Assembly (NCBI GenBank): GCA_035318925.1
Contig: DATHDS010000014.1
Span: forward strand, 1-64,000
DNA from: VAXT01 sp035318925
GTDB lineage: Bacteria > Actinomycetota > Thermoleophilia > Gaiellales > Gaiellaceae
Length of the DNA stretch: 64,000 nucleotides
Direction: 5' to 3'
This document shows, one piece after another, positions 42,684-50,857 of the stretch. Below the pieces are notes generated by a model. It had not been told where the DNA came from and did no database searches. It worked only from the letters and a program-made list of their open reading frames with translations. Positions within the stretch are counted from its first letter, which is position 1. Every line of letters starts with the position of its first letter. The position numbers and the translations under genes are program-made.

Positions 42684-43073
42684 ATGGGAATCCGCACGAA
42701 GATCGCGAAGAACGTCCAGCCGCACCTCGAGCCCGGCGAAACGCTTCAGGCCGGCTTCCCGGCGCAAGGCGGGATCAACCCCTGGTGGGTCCTCCTCACC
42801 GGCTGGATCCTCTTCATCTGGTTCTCGAAGTTCATGATCATCGCGGTCACGGACCGGCGCATCCTGCTCTTCAAGGCGAGCCTGGTCGCAACGGGCAAGC
42901 CGAAAGAGCTCGTGGGAACGTTCCCGCGCGAGACGCGCTTCGGGCCGACCTCGGGCATCTTCGGAAAGATCGAGCTCGGCGGGAAGCGGTACTACGTGCA
43001 CAAGCGGTTTCGCCAGGACCTCGAGACGGCCGACGCGGCCGCCGGCACCGCGGCGACACCCGCCACCGCGTAG
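42684..43073 (+). CDS. hypothetical membrane-associated protein, possible bacterial PH-like domain
   Basis: A 129-residue protein of unknown function. One hydrophobic segment (NPWWVLLTGWILFIWF) is followed by IIAVTDRRILLFKASL and a beta-rich region, the pattern of small bPH-domain proteins in which the TDRRI-type strand is typical. The C-terminus is Ala/Thr-rich and low in complexity. The ATG follows TATGGT (42672-42677) by six bases, indicating a leaderless mRNA. Confidence 0.68.
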   Translation: MGIRTKIAKNVQPHLEPGETLQAGFPAQGGINPWWVLLTGWILFIWFSKFMIIAVTDRRILLFKASLVATGKPKELVGTFPRETRFGPTSGIFGKIELGGKRYYVHKRFRQDLETADAAAGTAATPATA

Positions 43074-43083
43074 CTTCCGACTC

Positions 43084-43875
43084 TCAGCGCACGGGAGGAA
43101 CACCCCTGGCGACAGCGTAGATCGCAGCCCACTGCCGCGCGTCGAGGTCTCGGGCGCGCGCATCGGGTGCGAAACCCAGGGTTGGGGCCAGGCGTTTGAC
43201 CTGGAGCGCGGGGAGCTGTGCGCCCAGCGCTCGTCGGACCGGGAGGTGAGCACGAAAGGCCTCGGAGAGGAAGCGCCAGTACCGCTCGGAGTCGTGAGCC
43301 GGGACGAGGGGTAGTCGGCGGCGCTCGAAGCGAACGATCGCCGCGTCGACGCTCGGCGGCGGTGAGAAGGCCGTTCGAGCAATGTGGCCGGTGACGGTCA
43401 CGTCGTACCACGCCCGCCAGTAGGTGCTCTTCAGCGTCGCCGGCCAGACGGCTGCGTGCTTGCGGGCAAAGTCCCATTGCACGACCACATCCGCTCTTCT
43501 GAGCGCTCCGCGGGGATCGCGGAGCATGTGGGCCAAGATCGCGCCGGAGCGTGCAAACGGCAGGTTCGCGACGACCGCGAAAGGGCGTGCCGGCCATTCC
43601 CAATCGAGCGCGTCGGCCTCGATCACGGTGACGGCGCGATTCGAGTCGAAGCGCCGGCGAAGCTCTCGGGCGAGGTCGGCAGCAAGTTCGAGCGCAAGCA
43701 CCTCTGCGCCGGCGTCAGCGAGGGCACGCGTTAGAGCGCCGGCGCCGGCCCCGATGTCGACGACGAGATCGCGGGCAGCGACACCTGTCTCGCGAACGAA
43801 GTCGGATGCGAGCCGGCTGCTACGAAGAAAGTGCCGCCCGGGCGGACCCTGTGCGGGTCGCCGCCGAACGGCCAC
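43084..43875 (-). CDS. rRNA adenine N6-methyltransferase family protein (Erm/KsgA-like)
   Basis: A 263-residue SAM-dependent methyltransferase of the Erm/KsgA family. SAM motif I reads VVDIGAGAGALT, the acidic residue ends ALEL, and motif IV is VANLPF. The short N-terminus and the segment RTAFSPPPSVDAAIVRF fit Erm-type 23S rRNA (A2058) methyltransferases rather than KsgA, which is usually longer and reads NxPY. If so it could give intrinsic macrolide resistance; that is inference. The start is GTG. A TACAAT box lies 26 bases upstream, followed by a short overlapping frame. Confidence 0.8.
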   Translation of the reverse strand: MAVRRRPAQGPPGRHFLRSSRLASDFVRETGVAARDLVVDIGAGAGALTRALADAGAEVLALELAADLARELRRRFDSNRAVTVIEADALDWEWPARPFAVVANLPFARSGAILAHMLRDPRGALRRADVVVQWDFARKHAAVWPATLKSTYWRAWYDVTVTGHIARTAFSPPPSVDAAIVRFERRRLPLVPAHDSERYWRFLSEAFRAHLPVRRALGAQLPALQVKRLAPTLGFAPDARARDLDARQWAAIYAVARGVPPVR

Positions 43876-43894
43876 GGAAAACCACCATCGCCAT
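43820..43894 (-). CDS. possible 24-codon leader ORF overlapping the Erm-like gene
   Basis: An ATG at 43894 lies exactly seven bases after TACAAT (43907 to 43902), the leaderless geometry used elsewhere here. It opens a 24-codon frame starting MAMVVFRGRS that overlaps the GTG of the Erm-like gene in another frame. Short leader peptides regulate many erm genes, but this one may be a chance frame. Confidence 0.25.
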   Translation of the reverse strand: MAMVVFRGRSAATRTGSARAALSS

Positions 43895-44038
43895 CGCGTT
43901 CATTGTATGTCTTGGAAGCGGAGTCGGCCGGAGCCGGACTGCCTCTCGGTTTCCTGACGCGTCGCTCAGACCCCGTATGCGAGCGGAACAGTGCCGAGTC
44001 GCACGGGCCGCTCGCAGGAGGGGGCTGAGCGGCGCGAG

Positions 44039-44080
44039 GCTGTGGGCGGAGCCGGGCTTCGCCCGGCGGGAGCCCACAGC
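44039..44080 (-). terminator. long hairpin 3' of tRNA-Arg, containing the tRNA-associated repeat (copy 2)
   Basis: GCTGTGGGC (44039-44047) pairs with GCCCACAGC (44072-44080), and CCGGGC pairs with GCCCGG inside. It lies just behind the 3' end of the minus-strand tRNA-Arg and probably ends its transcription. Positions 44044-44065 match the repeat at 12470-12491 in 21 of 22 bases. Confidence 0.7.
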
Positions 44081-44097
44081 CGGTCAGGGAAGCGAGA

Positions 44098-44170
44098 TGC
44101 GCCTGGCAGGAATCGAACCTGCGACCTCGCGCTCCGGAGGCGCGCGCTCTATCCCCTGAGCTACAGGCGC
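44098..44170 (-). tRNA. tRNA-Arg (CCG)
   Basis: A 73-base tRNA on the minus strand. The acceptor GCGCCTG (44170 to 44164) pairs with CAGGCGC (44105 to 44099), discriminator A at 44098. The anticodon stem CGCGC/GCGCG encloses CTCCGGA with anticodon CCG. The T arm GCAGG-TTCGATT-CCTGC is intact. No CCA is encoded. Confidence 0.95.
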
Positions 44171-44233
44171 TTACCAGCCAGTCTAGCGCCGGAAAAAGAA
44201 CGCTCGGACACGTTCTCCTCTACGGACGTTGAC

Positions 44234-45841
44234 CTAGTGCGTGTGGTCGAACAAGTTCTGCAGTATGCAGCCGGCGGGCCCGGATCGCACCGTGCCGCCG
44301 AAGTTGAGAGCACCCGCGTCAAAGACCATCGCGCCGGCCGTTGTCTCGTAGTAGGTCATCTCGGCATCGACGCCCGCGCCGTAGAGGGCCGGGGCTTGGG
44401 CGACAAGGACCGTCTGCGGAGGCGAAGCCGCAGCCCGGGCGTCGATTTCAAATCCATACGAGCCGAAACTATCGCCGTTCGACAGTCCACAGCCGGTGAA
44501 CAACCACGGTAGCTGGTCGCTTCCACGGACCTGGAAGGCCGCGAGCCTTCCGCCTGCGTCATTGCCCCGATATTGGGCTCCAACCAGCGCGGCTTCCGGG
44601 CGTCCCAACGACCGCCAATGGGCCGTGCGGGTCAACACGTTGGCGACTCGCTTGGTCCGCCAGAAGAAGTTGTTGGCGGACATGAAGATCAAGTGCCCGC
44701 CAAGATTCCGGTAGCCCGTGACTGCGTTGTAGGTGTGGGGAGACACGTATTCCTCGTGCCCTTCGAAGACGACCAAGTCGTAGTTGGCGCGCAGAGCCGC
44801 CGCGCTGGCTTGGTCCATGTAGCCGTCTGTCAGATAATCCGCGCCGGCTGCGTGCATCGCAAACCAGCTCAGGGCAACGGCGTCCCACTCGCCGAAATGG
44901 AGCGGTACGCCGCGGCTCAAGTAGGGCCGCGCCAGGTTGACGTGGCGCTGCTCCTCGCCCATGTACCACGTATCTCCATATCCGTCACCGTTCTTGTCGT
45001 AGAAGTTGTATGCCTGCCATGTGTAGGTTGGCAGGACAACTGCGACCCGGGCCGCGCTGGGATGTGCGGGCCAGACGACAAGTGGAGCGAAGCCGCGGCG
45101 ACCATCGCCGGCTTCAAGCCGAACGAAGTAGAGCCCGCTCGGCCAGTTGCCAATGGCAACGTGCAGTGAGCGCGGACGGGAGCGCCAACGGCTCCAGTCG
45201 AGCTGGACCGGCGGTCCCATTGGGTCGCCGGTGAGTGTTGTCGCGTTCGTGTCGTAGCTTGCAGTCCCGCCGAACCGGAAGAACTGAAGTGTCAGTGCGG
45301 GTGCATCCGCGGAGACCGTCAGCTCGACAGTCCGCTCGGGGAAGGTCCCTTGGACGTTGAAGAACCCGTCCAGGCCCTGCACTCGAATGACCGGCCCCAG
45401 CGCAGTTCCGCGCCGGTGTGCGGCTTCTGAGGACAGTGCTCCGTAGTGGACCAATCCTCGATCAGACTGAACCGTGAGTTGGCACAAGTAAGTGCCGGGT
45501 GGTGTCGAGGCCGGCGGGATCCAGGTGAGAACATGACTACCCGCGGCGAACTGCTCCTCCTCGTGGTAGATCGGTTGCAGAGGAACCCGCCTCGTCGGCC
45601 CGATGTCCAGGGTGACAAGCGCCGCGCGGGCCAGCTTGAAACGGATAAAGGCACGACCGTGGTCGCCGCCGGGTACAACTGTCGCGAGCAGCATTCGGTC
45701 GCCGGCAAAGGGGTGGCCGCCGTTGTCGACGCGTAGATTCCTGATGATCGGGTTGCTCGTCCTTGCCTGGGCTGCAGTCACCGAAGCGACGACGAGGCAC
45801 AACATGACCGCGAGGTCGAAGCCACGGCGAAGACGAAACAT
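44234..45841 (-). CDS. secreted N,N-dimethylformamidase beta-subunit-like protein
   Basis: A 535-residue exported protein. Signal peptide: MFRLRRGFDLAVMLCLV to about AQA. An N-terminal Ig-like region is followed by a large domain resembling the N,N-dimethylformamidase large (beta) subunit family: VVLPTYTWQAYNFYDKNGDG, YDLVVFEGHEEYVS, and GGHLIFMSANNFFW. No amidase activity can be claimed, because many secreted homologues are uncharacterised. ATG at 45841 is used; a GTG three codons upstream is an alternative. Confidence 0.75.
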   Translation of the reverse strand: MFRLRRGFDLAVMLCLVVASVTAAQARTSNPIIRNLRVDNGGHPFAGDRMLLATVVPGGDHGRAFIRFKLARAALVTLDIGPTRRVPLQPIYHEEEQFAAGSHVLTWIPPASTPPGTYLCQLTVQSDRGLVHYGALSSEAAHRRGTALGPVIRVQGLDGFFNVQGTFPERTVELTVSADAPALTLQFFRFGGTASYDTNATTLTGDPMGPPVQLDWSRWRSRPRSLHVAIGNWPSGLYFVRLEAGDGRRGFAPLVVWPAHPSAARVAVVLPTYTWQAYNFYDKNGDGYGDTWYMGEEQRHVNLARPYLSRGVPLHFGEWDAVALSWFAMHAAGADYLTDGYMDQASAAALRANYDLVVFEGHEEYVSPHTYNAVTGYRNLGGHLIFMSANNFFWRTKRVANVLTRTAHWRSLGRPEAALVGAQYRGNDAGGRLAAFQVRGSDQLPWLFTGCGLSNGDSFGSYGFEIDARAAASPPQTVLVAQAPALYGAGVDAEMTYYETTAGAMVFDAGALNFGGTVRSGPAGCILQNLFDHTH

Positions 45842-45922
45842 CCGAGACACCTAGATCACCAGGTTAAAGAATGCCCCGGCCCACGTTTCCGCGGGCCCGG
45901 GGCAGAGGTTTGGCTTGGTCGG

Positions 45923-46858
45923 TCAGGGAGCTCGGTAGAAGAGCCAGGCGTCCTGCATGCGCGTGGCCTGGCCTGCCGTGAACTCCGTATAGCACTGGTC
46001 GTACGAGTAGTCCATGTAGTTGTGGATGGGGTCGAGGCCGGGCTCGGAGCAGGTGTCCTTGCCGGCCGGGCACCCCGAGGTCGGTGTCAGTTCCGGGGGC
46101 GTGTCGTCGACGTAGTCGCCGTGCGCGTTGCAGCCGCCGAAGAACGTGTGCTCGAGGTTGAGCCAGTGACCGGCCTCGTGCGTTGCGGTCTCGCCCTGGT
46201 CGTACCGGCCCGCGTACGTGTCGGACGCGCCTCGCAGCGACTCCCAGTCGATGACAATGCCGTCGAGGTACGCGTTCCCCTTGTTGACGATGTCCGGCAG
46301 ATAGGCCCAGCCGAGGTACGGGCCGGCAGTCGTCAGATACATGTTGAGCGCGTTATTCCCGCCCGTGTGCAGGGCGCGCTTCATGTCACGTTCGTCGTTG
46401 CCGGGCCCGGCGTAGAACCAGTTGGCGTTGACACTGCGCGTGACGTCGGCGAGCGTGAAGCTGAAGCCCGTGGCAAAGCCGCCCTCGAAGCCGGCGTAGG
46501 TCGCGTTCAACACGCGGATCTGGTCGCGGATGAGGCGGTTGGACACGTTGCCGATGACCCCGTCCGGGCTCACCACGTGGACGTAGACGGGCACCGACGC
46601 GCTGAAGCTGCGGCCCGTGCCCGGCTGGGCCCCGGGATTCTCGACCGTCTGGTTCAGGTTCGGCTCACGCGCGCTCTCTCCGCGTGCGGTCGAGGTGACG
46701 GCGAGCTGCTCGAGGCTGCTGAACTGCGTCGAGACGCCGCAGATTCGAGACGGCGTGAATGTCGCCGCCGAAGCCGGCGACGCAAAGAACGAGGCCATGA
46801 TCGCCGCCGTGGCGACGATCGTCGCAAGTGAAGCTCCGCGTACGAGAGCCTTTCCCAT
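45923..46858 (-). CDS. secreted M43 family zinc metalloprotease
   Basis: A 311-residue exported metzincin. The signal peptide spans about residues 1-32 (ending SPASAAT). The zinc motif is HEAGHWLNLEHTF, matching M43 (pappalysin/cytophagalysin) except that Asn replaces the usual Gly between the second and third His. The Met-turn is in IHNYMDYSYDQC. Several Cys residues may form disulfides. ATG at 46858 is chosen because GGGGGAA lies just before it; a further in-frame ATG 12 codons upstream has no such support. Confidence 0.88.
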   Translation of the reverse strand: MGKALVRGASLATIVATAAIMASFFASPASAATFTPSRICGVSTQFSSLEQLAVTSTARGESAREPNLNQTVENPGAQPGTGRSFSASVPVYVHVVSPDGVIGNVSNRLIRDQIRVLNATYAGFEGGFATGFSFTLADVTRSVNANWFYAGPGNDERDMKRALHTGGNNALNMYLTTAGPYLGWAYLPDIVNKGNAYLDGIVIDWESLRGASDTYAGRYDQGETATHEAGHWLNLEHTFFGGCNAHGDYVDDTPPELTPTSGCPAGKDTCSEPGLDPIHNYMDYSYDQCYTEFTAGQATRMQDAWLFYRAP

Positions 46859-46947
46859 GTTTCCCCCTATCGTTTTGCTCTGCGAGCGGTCCAAGCGTAG
46901 GCGGCGGCCAGAGAGATTTCAATATTTCGGCGCTGTAGGGTGCGGCC

Positions 46948-47967
46948 GTGAAGCTCACGGCCCGGATCTCCACGCTCGAGCTCGCCGAGACGTTCGTCAT
47001 CGCCCGGAGCTCGCAGGACACTGCCGAGGTCGTCTTCGTGGAGATCGAGCACGAGGGCAAATTCGGCTACGGGGAGGCGACGCCGATTGAGCGCTACGAG
47101 CAGTCCGCCGAGTCGGCGCTCGCCTACCTCGAAGAGCACGCCGAGGCGCTGGGCGACGATCCCTGGGCGCTGGAGGAGATCGAGGCGCGCCTGCCCCGCG
47201 AGCAGTTCGCGGCGCGGGCCGGCATCGACGCCGCGCTCCACGACCTGCAGGGGAAGCTCGCGGGCGTGCCCGTCTGGCGACTGCTTGGACTTCGGCGCGC
47301 CGGGCCGCCCACGTCCTGGACGGTCTGGCTCGGCGATCCCGACGACATGGCCCGTCGTGCCGAGGCCGTCGGGGACAGGTTCAAGCGCCTGAAGCTGAAG
47401 CTCGGCGGCGGCGACGGCCTCGACGTCGATCGCGTCCGCGCCGTCCGCGGGGTGACCGATCTCCCGCTGATGGTGGACGTGAACGAGTGGTGGTCGCTGG
47501 ACGAGGCGCTGGAGGCGCTGCCGCAGCTCGCGGAGCTCGGCGTCGAGTACTGTGAGCAGCCGCTGCCCGCGGGCGACCCCGGTGGCGCCACCCTCAAGGA
47601 GCGCTCGCCGCTCCCGGTCTACGTCGACGAGGACTGCCATGTTGCAGCCGACGTGCCGGCCTGCGCCGAGCGTGCCCACGGGGTCAACATCAAGCTCGCG
47701 AAGTCGGGCGGGATCCGAGAGGCGATCCGCATTGCGCACGTCGCCCGCGCGCTCGGCCTCGGCGTCATGCTCGGCTGCATGAACGAGTCGGGCCTCGCGG
47801 TCGCAGCAGGCGCCCAGGTCGCAAGCCTCTGCGGCCACGTCGACCTCGACGGGAACCTCTTGCTGCGCCACGACCCGTGGCCGGGCGTGGAGCTCGTTGA
47901 CGGCGTCCAGGTTCCCTCCGACGAACCGGGTCTCGGTGTCAGAGAAGCGATACCTGATCCTCGCTGA
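46948..47967 (+). CDS. dgcA: dipeptide epimerase / DgcA-like enolase-superfamily racemase
   Basis: A 339-residue enzyme of the muconate-lactonising subgroup of the enolase superfamily. The catalytic Lys pair is in RLKLKLG, metal ligands are in MVDVNEWW, YCEQPL and YVDEDCH, and the opposite Lys is in NIKLAKSGG. These residues fit L-Ala-D/L-Glu epimerases and N-acylamino-acid racemases. The overlapping next gene (DUF1611) points to the DgcA role, racemising N-acetyl-D-glutamate; this is inference. GTG at 46948 follows TAGGGT (46936-46941) by six bases. Confidence 0.87.
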   Translation: MKLTARISTLELAETFVIARSSQDTAEVVFVEIEHEGKFGYGEATPIERYEQSAESALAYLEEHAEALGDDPWALEEIEARLPREQFAARAGIDAALHDLQGKLAGVPVWRLLGLRRAGPPTSWTVWLGDPDDMARRAEAVGDRFKRLKLKLGGGDGLDVDRVRAVRGVTDLPLMVDVNEWWSLDEALEALPQLAELGVEYCEQPLPAGDPGGATLKERSPLPVYVDEDCHVAADVPACAERAHGVNIKLAKSGGIREAIRIAHVARALGLGVMLGCMNESGLAVAAGAQVASLCGHVDLDGNLLLRHDPWPGVELVDGVQVPSDEPGLGVREAIPDPR

Positions 47968-48964
47968 GGGGCAAAGCGGGGATCCGCACTACGGGAAGAC
48001 GATGCGGGGCGTCGTCGCCTACAGCCCGTACCCGACGGTGGCGATCCTCGACTCGAAGCGGGCCGGTGAGAGCTACGAGGGGATCCCGATCGTCGGCGCT
48101 GTCGTCGACGCGCTCCCCTTCGAGCCGACGACCGCGCTCGTCGGCGTCGCCACGCAGGGCGGCCGCTTCCCGCCTGCCTGGCGCGAGCTTCTGAAGGCGT
48201 CGATCGAGGCCGGCCTCGACCTCGAGAACGGCCTACACGAGTTCGTCTCTGACGATCCGGAGCTGGCCGAGCTGGCGGCGCGTCACGGCGTCGAGCTCCG
48301 CGACCTCCGCAAGCCGCCGGCCGATCTGAGCGTCCCGACCGGCGAGAACCTCCGGCTGGCCGCGAAAGCCGTGCTCACCGTCGGGTCCGACTGTGCGATC
48401 GGGAAGAAGACCGTTGCCATCGAGCTCGACCGGGAGGCGCAGCGGCGTGGTCTGAAGTCGGTCTTCGTCCCCACGGGGCAGACAGGTGTGGCGATCGCGG
48501 GCTGGGGCATCGCTGTCGACGCCGTCGTCGCGGACTTCATCGCAGGCGCCGCGGAGAGGCTCGTCGTCGAAGGGGCGGGGCGCGGGGGAGAGCTGCTCTT
48601 CGTCGAGGGGCAGGGCTCGCTCACGCATCCGGCGTACTCCGGTGTCACGCTCGGGCTCATGCACGGCTCGGCTCCGCACGCGTACGTCCTCTGCCACGTG
48701 GCGGGCGCAACCGAGATCGAGGGCTATCCGGGCTACCCGCTTCCGCCGCTTCCCGAGCTCATCGAGCTGCACGAGCGGGTCTCGCTGCCGTTGCGCCCTG
48801 CACGGGTGGCGGCGATCGCGCTCAACACGCGGGCGCTGAGCGAGGAGGACGCGCACGCGGCCGCCCGCTCGGTCGCGGAGGAGACGGGGCTTCCGGCCGA
48901 CGACCCGGTGCGGTTCGGCTCCGGCCAGGTCCTCGACGCCGTCCTATCGGTCCTGCAATCCTGA
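47936..48964 (+). CDS. dgcN: DUF1611 family protein, DgcN-like (D-glutamate N-acetyltransferase)
   Basis: A 342-residue DUF1611 protein. The P-loop-like VGSDCAIGKKTVAIEL and FVPTGQTGVAIAGWG, followed by VEGQGSLTHPAYSGVTLGLM, are family signatures. In the DgcN-DgcA pathway described for D-glutamate use in marine bacteria and haloarchaea, this protein N-acetylates D-glutamate and DgcA converts the product to the L form. The GTG at 47936 lies 32 bases inside dgcA. The stop overlaps the next ATG (TGATG). Confidence 0.85.
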   Translation: MSEKRYLILAEGQSGDPHYGKTMRGVVAYSPYPTVAILDSKRAGESYEGIPIVGAVVDALPFEPTTALVGVATQGGRFPPAWRELLKASIEAGLDLENGLHEFVSDDPELAELAARHGVELRDLRKPPADLSVPTGENLRLAAKAVLTVGSDCAIGKKTVAIELDREAQRRGLKSVFVPTGQTGVAIAGWGIAVDAVVADFIAGAAERLVVEGAGRGGELLFVEGQGSLTHPAYSGVTLGLMHGSAPHAYVLCHVAGATEIEGYPGYPLPPLPELIELHERVSLPLRPARVAAIALNTRALSEEDAHAAARSVAEETGLPADDPVRFGSGQVLDAVLSVLQS

Positions 48965-50571
48965 TGGGCGAGGGCCTCGTGAAGAACAGACTGAACACGG
49001 CCGTGAGGCTGACGTTTGCGTGTGCCGCCGTAGCGCTGGTCTTCGCGCCGGCCGGGGGCGCCGACATCCGCGTGGGCGTCGCCGACGACCACCCGAAGAC
49101 GTCCCCGGCAATCGCCCAGCAGTTCTACGATGCGATGAACGACGTCGGCCTGACCGAGAACCGGATCGCGGTCCTGTGGGACTCGGCGCATCCGACGACG
49201 ATCCCGGAGCGCGACCAGATCGAGCACGCAATCCAGGGGGCGACGGCGCACGGCGTCCACGTCACTCTGTCGATCTACCCCGACCGGGCGCGCGCGATCA
49301 CCGGCTCGCCGCGGGCCGCCGCAGAGTTCGCCGCGTTCACCGCGCTTGTCGCGCGGACGTTCCCGCAGGTGAAGGACTTCACCGTCGGCAACGAGCCGAA
49401 CAAGGCGCGCTTCTGGCAGCCGCAGTTCAACGCGAATGGCACCGATGCGGCCTGTGGCGCCTACGAATCCCTTCTGGCTGCCTCGTACGACTCGCTCAAG
49501 GCAGTTGATCAGGGCATCACCGTGATCGGCGTCGGCCTAGGCCCGCGGGGAAGCGACAATCCCTGGGCCGCGGGCAACCTCTCGATCTCGCCGGTGCGCT
49601 GTATGCGCGACATCGGCCGCGCCTACCGTGCGAGCAAGCGGAAGCGGCCGATCATGGACGAGCTCAGCTACCACGCGTACCCGAACAAGGACACGGACCA
49701 GCTCGAGACCGGCTACTCCTGGCCGAACGCGGGCATCCCGAACCTCGCGCGCATCAAGCAGGCTGTTTGGGACGCGTTCTTCGGCACGTCGCAACCGACC
49801 TTCGAGGAGGCGGGAATGCCGTACGGGCCGGTGCGGACGCTGAAGATGCGGCTGAACGAGGTCGGCTGGCAGGTCACCATCCCGCCGGGCTCGCGGGGCG
49901 CGTATTTCGGGAGCGAGAGCGCCGTCACGACCGACGAGGGAACCCAGGCCGCAATCTATGGCAACCTGATCCCGCTCGTGGCCTGCGATCCGGCCGTGAA
50001 GTCCGTCCTCTTCTTCCCGCTTGTGGACGAGGCGAATCTCATCCGCTGGCAGTCGGGGTTGCTGCGGGCAGACTGGACTCGGCGACCCTCGTACGCGATC
50101 GTCAAAGGGGCGATCGCCTCCGGGCAGACGCACTGCCGCGGCCGGCGGGTCGCGTGGCGGCACGAGTCCCGGCCCGTGGGTGTGCATCTGGGCTTCATCG
50201 GGGGCTCGAGGCCACGCTCCGTGCGCAACACCGCCTGGAACTTCGTCGCCGGCTCGGAGGAGGCGACGCTCTACTCGGCCGGCCTCTTCCGGGTCCAGGG
50301 GCGGGGGAGGGTCTCGCCGGCGGTTCGCGCCCGGATCGTCCGCTCGCTTCGCTCCCCGCGGCGCGGTGGCGCCGTGCTGCGGTCGATCGGCAAGCTGACC
50401 GGGGGCTGGGACAAGGTGATCGCCTTTCCCGCCAAGCGGCTCAGGCCCGGTTTCTACGTCTACGGCTCACGCATCGTGGCCGAGCTGAATCCGGCCCGGA
50501 AGGCGATCTACGTCGGCCGGCCGTTCAGCGTCGGGACGACGGGGCGCTCGGGCGGACTGAGAAAGCCTTGA
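48964..50571 (+). CDS. secreted TIM-barrel glycosidase-like protein (paralogue)
   Basis: A 535-residue exported protein. The signal peptide is at about residues 12-33. The TIM-barrel body has FTVGNEPNKARFW (acid/base Asn-Glu) and RLNEVGWQV (candidate nucleophile Glu), the clan GH-A layout. An additional C-terminal beta domain (about 400-535) is absent from the paralogue at 16210. It overlaps the dgcN stop by one base, so it may be co-expressed with the D-amino acid genes; a cell-wall link is speculative. Confidence 0.75.
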   Translation: MGEGLVKNRLNTAVRLTFACAAVALVFAPAGGADIRVGVADDHPKTSPAIAQQFYDAMNDVGLTENRIAVLWDSAHPTTIPERDQIEHAIQGATAHGVHVTLSIYPDRARAITGSPRAAAEFAAFTALVARTFPQVKDFTVGNEPNKARFWQPQFNANGTDAACGAYESLLAASYDSLKAVDQGITVIGVGLGPRGSDNPWAAGNLSISPVRCMRDIGRAYRASKRKRPIMDELSYHAYPNKDTDQLETGYSWPNAGIPNLARIKQAVWDAFFGTSQPTFEEAGMPYGPVRTLKMRLNEVGWQVTIPPGSRGAYFGSESAVTTDEGTQAAIYGNLIPLVACDPAVKSVLFFPLVDEANLIRWQSGLLRADWTRRPSYAIVKGAIASGQTHCRGRRVAWRHESRPVGVHLGFIGGSRPRSVRNTAWNFVAGSEEATLYSAGLFRVQGRGRVSPAVRARIVRSLRSPRRGGAVLRSIGKLTGGWDKVIAFPAKRLRPGFYVYGSRIVAELNPARKAIYVGRPFSVGTTGRSGGLRKP

Positions 50572-50612
50572 CACGAACACGTGTTCGCTCTAGTATGGAG
50601 AACACATGTTCG
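50568..50612 (+). promoter_or_regulatory. SOS-type promoter: TTGACA-N17-TAGTAT with two LexA boxes
   Basis: A near-consensus promoter has TTGACA at 50568-50573 and TAGTAT at 50591-50596, spaced by 17 bases. LexA box 1, CGAACACGTGTTCG, is at 50574-50587 and is a perfect palindrome in the spacer. Box 2, AGAACACATGTTCG, is at 50599-50612 and covers the start codon; it matches CGAAC-N4-GTTCG except for the first base. Two LexA dimers here would block RNA polymerase and initiation. Confidence 0.88.
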
Positions 50613-50848
50613 GTCGCGTCCTCATCATTGCGCTTGTAGCCACGGTCCTCGGCTGGAGTCTCCTCACCCGCACCTCGGACGGCGCGGGCAGGGCGCAGCA
50701 GTACGTCGTGCAGCCGGGCGACACGCTCTGGTCGATCGCAGCCGCGCGGTATGGGGGCGATCCCCGGGCAGGCATCTGGAAGCTCCAGCACAGGAATGAC
50801 CTCGCCGGGACGACGATCACTCCGGGCGAGCGGCTCGTCCTGCCGTAG
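50606..50848 (+). CDS. SOS-regulated LysM protein, YneA/ChiZ-like cell-division inhibitor candidate
   Basis: An 80-residue protein with one membrane helix (residues 5-20) and a C-terminal LysM domain (about 33-79; YVVQPGDTLWSIAAARYG and ITPGERLVLP). This is the architecture of YneA of Bacillus and ChiZ/DivS of actinobacteria, small peptidoglycan-binding proteins that halt division during the SOS response. The two LexA boxes support that role. Its usual neighbour lexA is not in the window. The start is only about three bases after the predicted transcription start. Confidence 0.85.
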   Translation: MFGRVLIIALVATVLGWSLLTRTSDGAGRAQQYVVQPGDTLWSIAAARYGGDPRAGIWKLQHRNDLAGTTITPGERLVLP

Positions 50849-50857
50849 GACGCGGCC

